NCBI RefSeq assembly: GCF_000522985.1 | Contig: NZ_CP007129.1 | Location: 744,001-808,000 of the forward strand | Direction of reading: 5' to 3' | Source of the DNA: Gemmatirosa kalamazoonensis | GTDB taxonomy: Bacteria; Gemmatimonadota; Gemmatimonadetes; Gemmatimonadales; Gemmatimonadaceae | Length of the DNA stretch: 64,000 bases | Part shown: piece after piece, positions 60,521 through 64,000 of the stretch | Layout: each line of letters starts with the position of its first letter | Numbering within the stretch: the stretch's first letter is position 1 | Notes under the pieces: generated by a model | Databases searched by the model: none | The model's input: only the letters and a program-made list of their open reading frames with translations | Told to the model about the DNA's origin: nothing | Translations under genes and position numbers: made by a program

Positions 60521-62622
60521 TCAGGCGGGCGCGCGTGCCGTCGCGAGCGCGGGCGCGGGCGGCAGCCCGGTCACCTCGAGGATCTCGCGCTCGTCGAGCG
60601 TCTCGCGGGCGAGCAGCGCCGTGGCGAGCGCGTCGAGCGCCCCGCGATGCTCGGCGAGCAGTCGCTTCGCGTCCTCGTGGCACTCCGCGATGATGCGGTG
60701 CACCTCGGCGTCGATCGTGCGCGCGGTCTCCTCGCTGAACGGGCGCGATGTGCCGTCGAACCCCGCCGCGCCGCTCGGGCCAGCGAGGTACGGGTTCGCG
60801 CGCGGCGCGAGCTGCACGAGCCCCAGCCGGTCGCTCATGCCCCACCGCGTCACCATGTTGCGCGCGAGGCTCGTCGCCTGCTCGATGTCGCTCTCCGCGC
60901 CCGTCGTGCGCGTACCGTAGACGATCTCCTCGGCGGCGCGGCCGCCCAACATGCCGACGATTCGCGCGCGCAGGTACGCCTCCGGGTAATTGTAGCGGTC
61001 GGCGTCGGGGCGCTGGTAGGTCACGCCTAACGCCTGACCGCGCGGCACGATCGTCACGCGGTGTACGGGATCGGCGCCGGGCACGACGAGGCCGAGGATC
61101 GCGTGCCCCCCCTCGTGATACGCCACGCGCTCCCGGTCCGCCTGGCTCAGGAGCAGCGCCCGCTCGGGGCCCAGCACGATCTTCTCGAGCGCGTCGAGGA
61201 AGTCCTTCTGGTGCACCGCGTCCTGCCCGCGCCGCGCGGCGAGCAGCGCTGCCTCGTTCACCAGGTTGCGCAGGTCGGCGCCCGCGAGCCCCGGCGTCGC
61301 CGCCGCGACCTCGGGGAGGCTGACGTCGGGCGCCAGCGGCACCTGCCGCGTGTGCACGGCGAGGATCGCCTCGCGCCCGTTCCTGTCGGGGAGGTTCACC
61401 ACCACGCGGCGGTCGAAGCGACCCGGCCGGAGCAGCGCACGATCGAGCACGTCGGGCTGGTTCGTCGCCGCGAGCACGATGATCCCCTCGCGGCTCGAGA
61501 AGCCGTCCATCTCCGTGAGGATCTGGTTCAGCGTCTGCTCCTGCTCGCTCGACCCGCCTAACGCGACCTGGCCGCGCGCGCGCGGCCGATGGAGTCCAGC
61601 TCGTCGATGAAGATGATCGCGGGCGCATGCTCCCTGGCCTGCTTGAACAGGTCGCGCACGCGCGCCGCGCCGACGCCGACGATCATCTCCACGAACTCGG
61701 AGCCCGACATCGAGAAGAACGGCACGCCCGCCTCGCCCGCCACCGCGCGCGCGAGAAGCGTCTTGCCCGTGCCCGGCGCGCCGACGAGCAGCACACCCTT
61801 CGGCGCGGTGCCGCCCAGCCGCGTGTACTTCTTCGGGTCGCGGAGGAAGTCGACGATCTCGACGAGCTCGTTCTCGGCCTCGTCGATCCCCGCCACGTCC
61901 TCGAACGTGACTTTCCCTTCGACGTTCTGATCGAAGCGCCGCGCCGTGCTCTTCCCGAGGCCGGTGAACATGCCGCCGATCCCGCCGCCCTGCTTCGCGG
62001 CGCGACGGAAAAGCCACACGTAGAGCCCGACGATCACCAGCGTGGGCGCGAAGCTCGCGAGCAGGCCGAGGACTCCGCCGCCCTGCTGGATCGGCTGCGC
62101 GCTGATCTCCGCGCCGCTCGCGATGAGCAGCGTCTCGAGGCCCGGATCGACGAAGGCCGGGAGCTCGGTCGCGAAGTCGGTCACGGGCCGCGGCGCGGGC
62201 CGCGACCTGGCGAAGAACGTCGTGCGCCTCGCCGTGTCGCGCCTCGAGGAGTCGCGCGGCGTGGAGTCTCGCGTCGCCGCCGAGTCGCCGCGCGGATACA
62301 TGACCGGCGTGCGGAAGCGGCCGGTGATGCTCGTGCCGCGGCTATAGATCGCCTGAACGTTGTGCCTCGTGATCTCCTCGCGGAACAGCGTGTACGGCAC
62401 CTTCACCGGCGCGTTGCCGCTCGGGAACAGGAACCGCGCGAGCAGGAAGTTGACGAGCAGGATGAACAGGAACGACAGCCACGTCCGGCGGGGCGGCATC
62501 CGCCGCTGCGCCGCGGGCGGCTCCCCGGCGCTGCCGGGGCTTCCGGTGCTGGGCGGCGTCCGCGTCGGCACGCTCGGGGCGGGGGCGCCACGGGCTCCTG
62601 GCTCTGCCTGCCGACTCGCCAT
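60521..62622 (-). pseudogene. ftsH: ATP-dependent zinc metalloprotease FtsH, frameshifted in this sequence
   Basis: Start ATG 62622 gives MASRQAEPG, a proline-rich tail, helix 1 ([19 protein letters not shown]), a periplasmic segment, helix 2 ([14 protein letters not shown]), and the AAA domain with [13 protein letters not shown] and [12 protein letters not shown]. Here a CG run (61573-61584) shifts the frame and a TAG follows within the octamer at 61556. The correct continuation, [21 protein letters not shown], the second region of homology (RPGRFDRR), the zinc site HEGGH and PDADRYNYPEAYL are in the next frame. FtsH degrades membrane and heat-shock proteins and is usually important, so a sequencing error at the CG run is as likely as a real break. 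Confidence 0.85.
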
Positions 62623-62658
62623 CGTTCCCCCGTCGTGACGGGCGCGCGTGCCCTCATG

Positions 62659-62677
62659 GCGCCATGTCGCCGACATG
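62659..62677. promoter_or_regulatory. Palindrome in the ftsH/P-type ATPase divergent promoter
   Basis: GCCATGTCG-C-CGACATGGC, perfect 9-bp arms, overlapped on the left by CATGGCGCCATG (another palindrome). It lies 37 bases before the ftsH start and about 100 before the ATPase start. Probably an operator; the regulator is not in the window. Confidence 0.6.
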
Positions 62678-62779
62678 GCGGCGTAGTACGACACGGCACA
62701 TTGTGGTACATCGTCGCGCCGCACAACTCGACGGTCCCCACGCGGCCGCAAACCGCCAGGTCTGGTGCGGAGGATCGAC

Positions 62780-64000
62780 GTGACAGCAGTCCACCATCAG
62801 TCGGTGGCGGTCGTCGCCGCGGCGCTCGACGTCGATCCGCGCCGCGGCCTCTCCGAGACCGAGGCGCGGGCGCGGCTCGCGCGTGCGGGGCGCAACGAGC
62901 TGGAGGCGGCGCCGGCGGCACCGGCGTGGCGCCGATTCCTCGCGCAGTTCCAGGACGTGCTCGTGCTCCTGCTGCTCGCCGCGACCGCGATCTCGACGGC
63001 GCTCTGGCTCTACGAGCGCGACACCGCGCTGCCGTACGAGTCGATCGCGATCCTCGCCGTCGTGCTGCTCAACGCCGCGATGGGATACATACAGGAGGCG
63101 CGAGCGGAGGCGGCCGTGGCGGCACTGCGCGCGATGTCGGCGGCGGAAGCGACCGTGGTCCGTGATGGTGAGCGACGGCGCGTCCCCGCGGCGGAGCTCG
63201 TGCCCGGCGACGTCGTGCTCATCGAAGAGGGCGACACGATCCCCGCCGACGCGCGGCTCGTCGAGTCGACGGCGCTGCAGACCGCCGAAGCGGCGCTCAC
63301 CGGCGAGAGCCTGCCAGTCTCGAAGGACCCCGCGCCGCTCGACGCGGACGCGCCGTTAGGCGACCGGCACGACATGGTGTTCAGCGGCACGGCGGCGACC
63401 TACGGGCGCGGCCGGGCCATCGTCACGGCGACCGGGATGCGCACCGAGATGGGGCACATCGCCGGCCTGCTGAAGGGGACGCGCGACGAGGCGACGCCGC
63501 TGCAGCGGGAGCTCGACCGCACGGGGAAGCTGCTCGGCCTCGTCGTCGTCGTCATCGCCGTGGTGATGATCGCGACCATCATCCTCGTCGAGGACGTGCG
63601 GGGGTTCGGAGCGATCGTCGACGTCCTCATCCTCGGCGTGGCGCTCGCGGTCGCCGCGGTGCCGGAGGGGCTGCCGGCGGTCGTCACGGCGGTGCTCTCC
63701 ATCGGCGTGCAGCGCATGGCGCGGCGGAACGCGGTCGTCAGGCATCTCGCGGCCGTGGAGACGTTAGGCTCGGCGAGCGTGATCGCGTCGGACAAGACGG
63801 GGACGCTCACGCGCAACGAGATGACGGTACGGGTGGTGGCGACGGCGAGCGGCCGTGTGACGTTCGGCGGCACCGGCTACGCGCCACTCGGCGAGGTGAC
63901 GCGGGACGGCGGCGGCCCGGTCGACGGCGCGCTCCGTCACGAGCTCGAGCGCGCGCTCGCCGCGGCCGATCGCGCGAACAACGCGGCGGTGACGGAGCGT
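62780..64000 (+). CDS. P-type cation ATPase (type II, Ca2+-like), 3' end beyond window
   Basis: Visible 407 residues from GTG 62780, which has GGAGGA upstream. The N-terminal cation_ATPase_N segment ([19 protein letters not shown]) precedes helices M1-M2, the actuator domain with [12 protein letters not shown]3-M4 containing [11 protein letters not shown] (PEGLP of type II Ca2+/Na+,K+-like pumps), and the phosphorylation site [12 protein letters not shown]. Presumably exports Ca2+ or another divalent or monovalent ion. Two TTA-GGC octamer copies are inside. Divergent from ftsH. Confidence 0.93.
   Translation, partial: MTAVHHQSVAVVAAALDVDPRRGLSETEARARLARAGRNELEAAPAAPAWRRFLAQFQDVLVLLLLAATAISTALWLYERDTALPYESIAILAVVLLNAAMGYIQEARAEAAVAALRAMSAAEATVVRDGERRRVPAAELVPGDVVLIEEGDTIPADARLVESTALQTAEAALTGESLPVSKDPAPLDADAPLGDRHDMVFSGTAATYGRGRAIVTATGMRTEMGHIAGLLKGTRDEATPLQRELDRTGKLLGLVVVVIAVVMIATIILVEDVRGFGAIVDVLILGVALAVAAVPEGLPAVVTAVLSIGVQRMARRNAVVRHLAAVETLGSASVIASDKTGTLTRNEMTVRVVATASGRVTFGGTGYAPLGEVTRDGGGPVDGALRHELERALAAADRANNAAVTER

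Overview
This is a very GC-rich (about 70% or more by eye) bacterial window with dense, mostly leftward operons. Start/stop overlaps of the ATGA or GTGA type are very common and GTG starts are frequent. The gene repertoire suggests a soil Gemmatimonadota (Gemmatirosa/Gemmatimonas-like), or less likely an acidobacterium. It includes a PadR-regulated duplicated-orphan permease, a Ser/Thr kinase fused to a TolB/FlgO-like domain and TPRs, exported serine hydrolases and S9 peptidases, PEP-CTERM and DUF2911 proteins, DUF1080 proteins and SpdH-like flavoproteins. This assignment is inference: no rRNA gene is present to test it.

Layout. 0-6.5 kb: a leftward, translationally coupled operon with a vWA membrane protein, a caspase-fold protein (frameshifted), a TPR/gluzincin protein and a DUF4159 protein cut by the left edge. 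7-10 kb: a lipoprotein and a kinase-TPR sensor. 10-18 kb: SemiSWEET plus HAD phosphatase, diverging from the ergothioneine genes egtB-egtD, then two beta-lactamase-fold hydrolases and a VOC protein. 18-23 kb: a Rieske oxygenase, a PEP-CTERM protein, a phage-type Sak4-like ATPase bracketed by palindromic repeats, a glycine-rich cold-shock protein and OsmC. 23-35 kb: a long leftward series (ADOP permease, PadR, HD hydrolase, putative metallopeptidase, PRTase, DUF2277, DUF2809, MmcQ, SpdH-like flavoprotein, DUF1080, kinase, YrdC-like protein, maleate-isomerase-like protein). 35-39 kb: a DUF2911 lipoprotein converging on an S9 peptidase, plus GNAT. 39-54 kb: an accessory region of small, mostly leftward genes (zinc ribbon, VanZ, two DinB, DUF1801, RibD-like, two VOC/PhnB, GNAT, antibiotic-monooxygenase-like, DUF2255, YdeI) with a GH43 lipoprotein and a nitroreductase/adenylating-enzyme pair. 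It resembles a decayed integron cassette array. 54-58.3 kb: a MarR-controlled island with a baeRF-like gene and gene relics. 58.3-64 kb: TRIC channel, M20 amidohydrolase, FtsH (frameshifted) and a divergent P-type Ca2+-type ATPase running off the right edge.

The strongest unexplained signal is the octamer CGTTAGGC (reverse complement GCCTAACG). The 7-mer core GTTAGGC occurs 47 times by hand count, about once per 1.4 kb. Base composition alone predicts roughly 5-6. It is enriched between genes, supplies several stop codons, and inside genes is almost always read as TTA-GGC (Leu-Gly) or CCT-AAC (Pro-Asn) although TTA codons are otherwise scarce. In the 45-54 kb region the same core sits at the ends of attC-like arms (R box GTTRRRY plus conserved L-box-like sequence), so part of the signal may come from integron cassettes; the intragenic copies need another explanation.

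Five coding regions are broken by small indels (caspase-like, FtsH, baeRF-like, TonB-like, and a small gene split by a 14-bp tandem duplication). Two of them break at CG dinucleotide runs, which may mean sequencing error or real slippage. I saw no tRNA, rRNA, CRISPR array or transposase.
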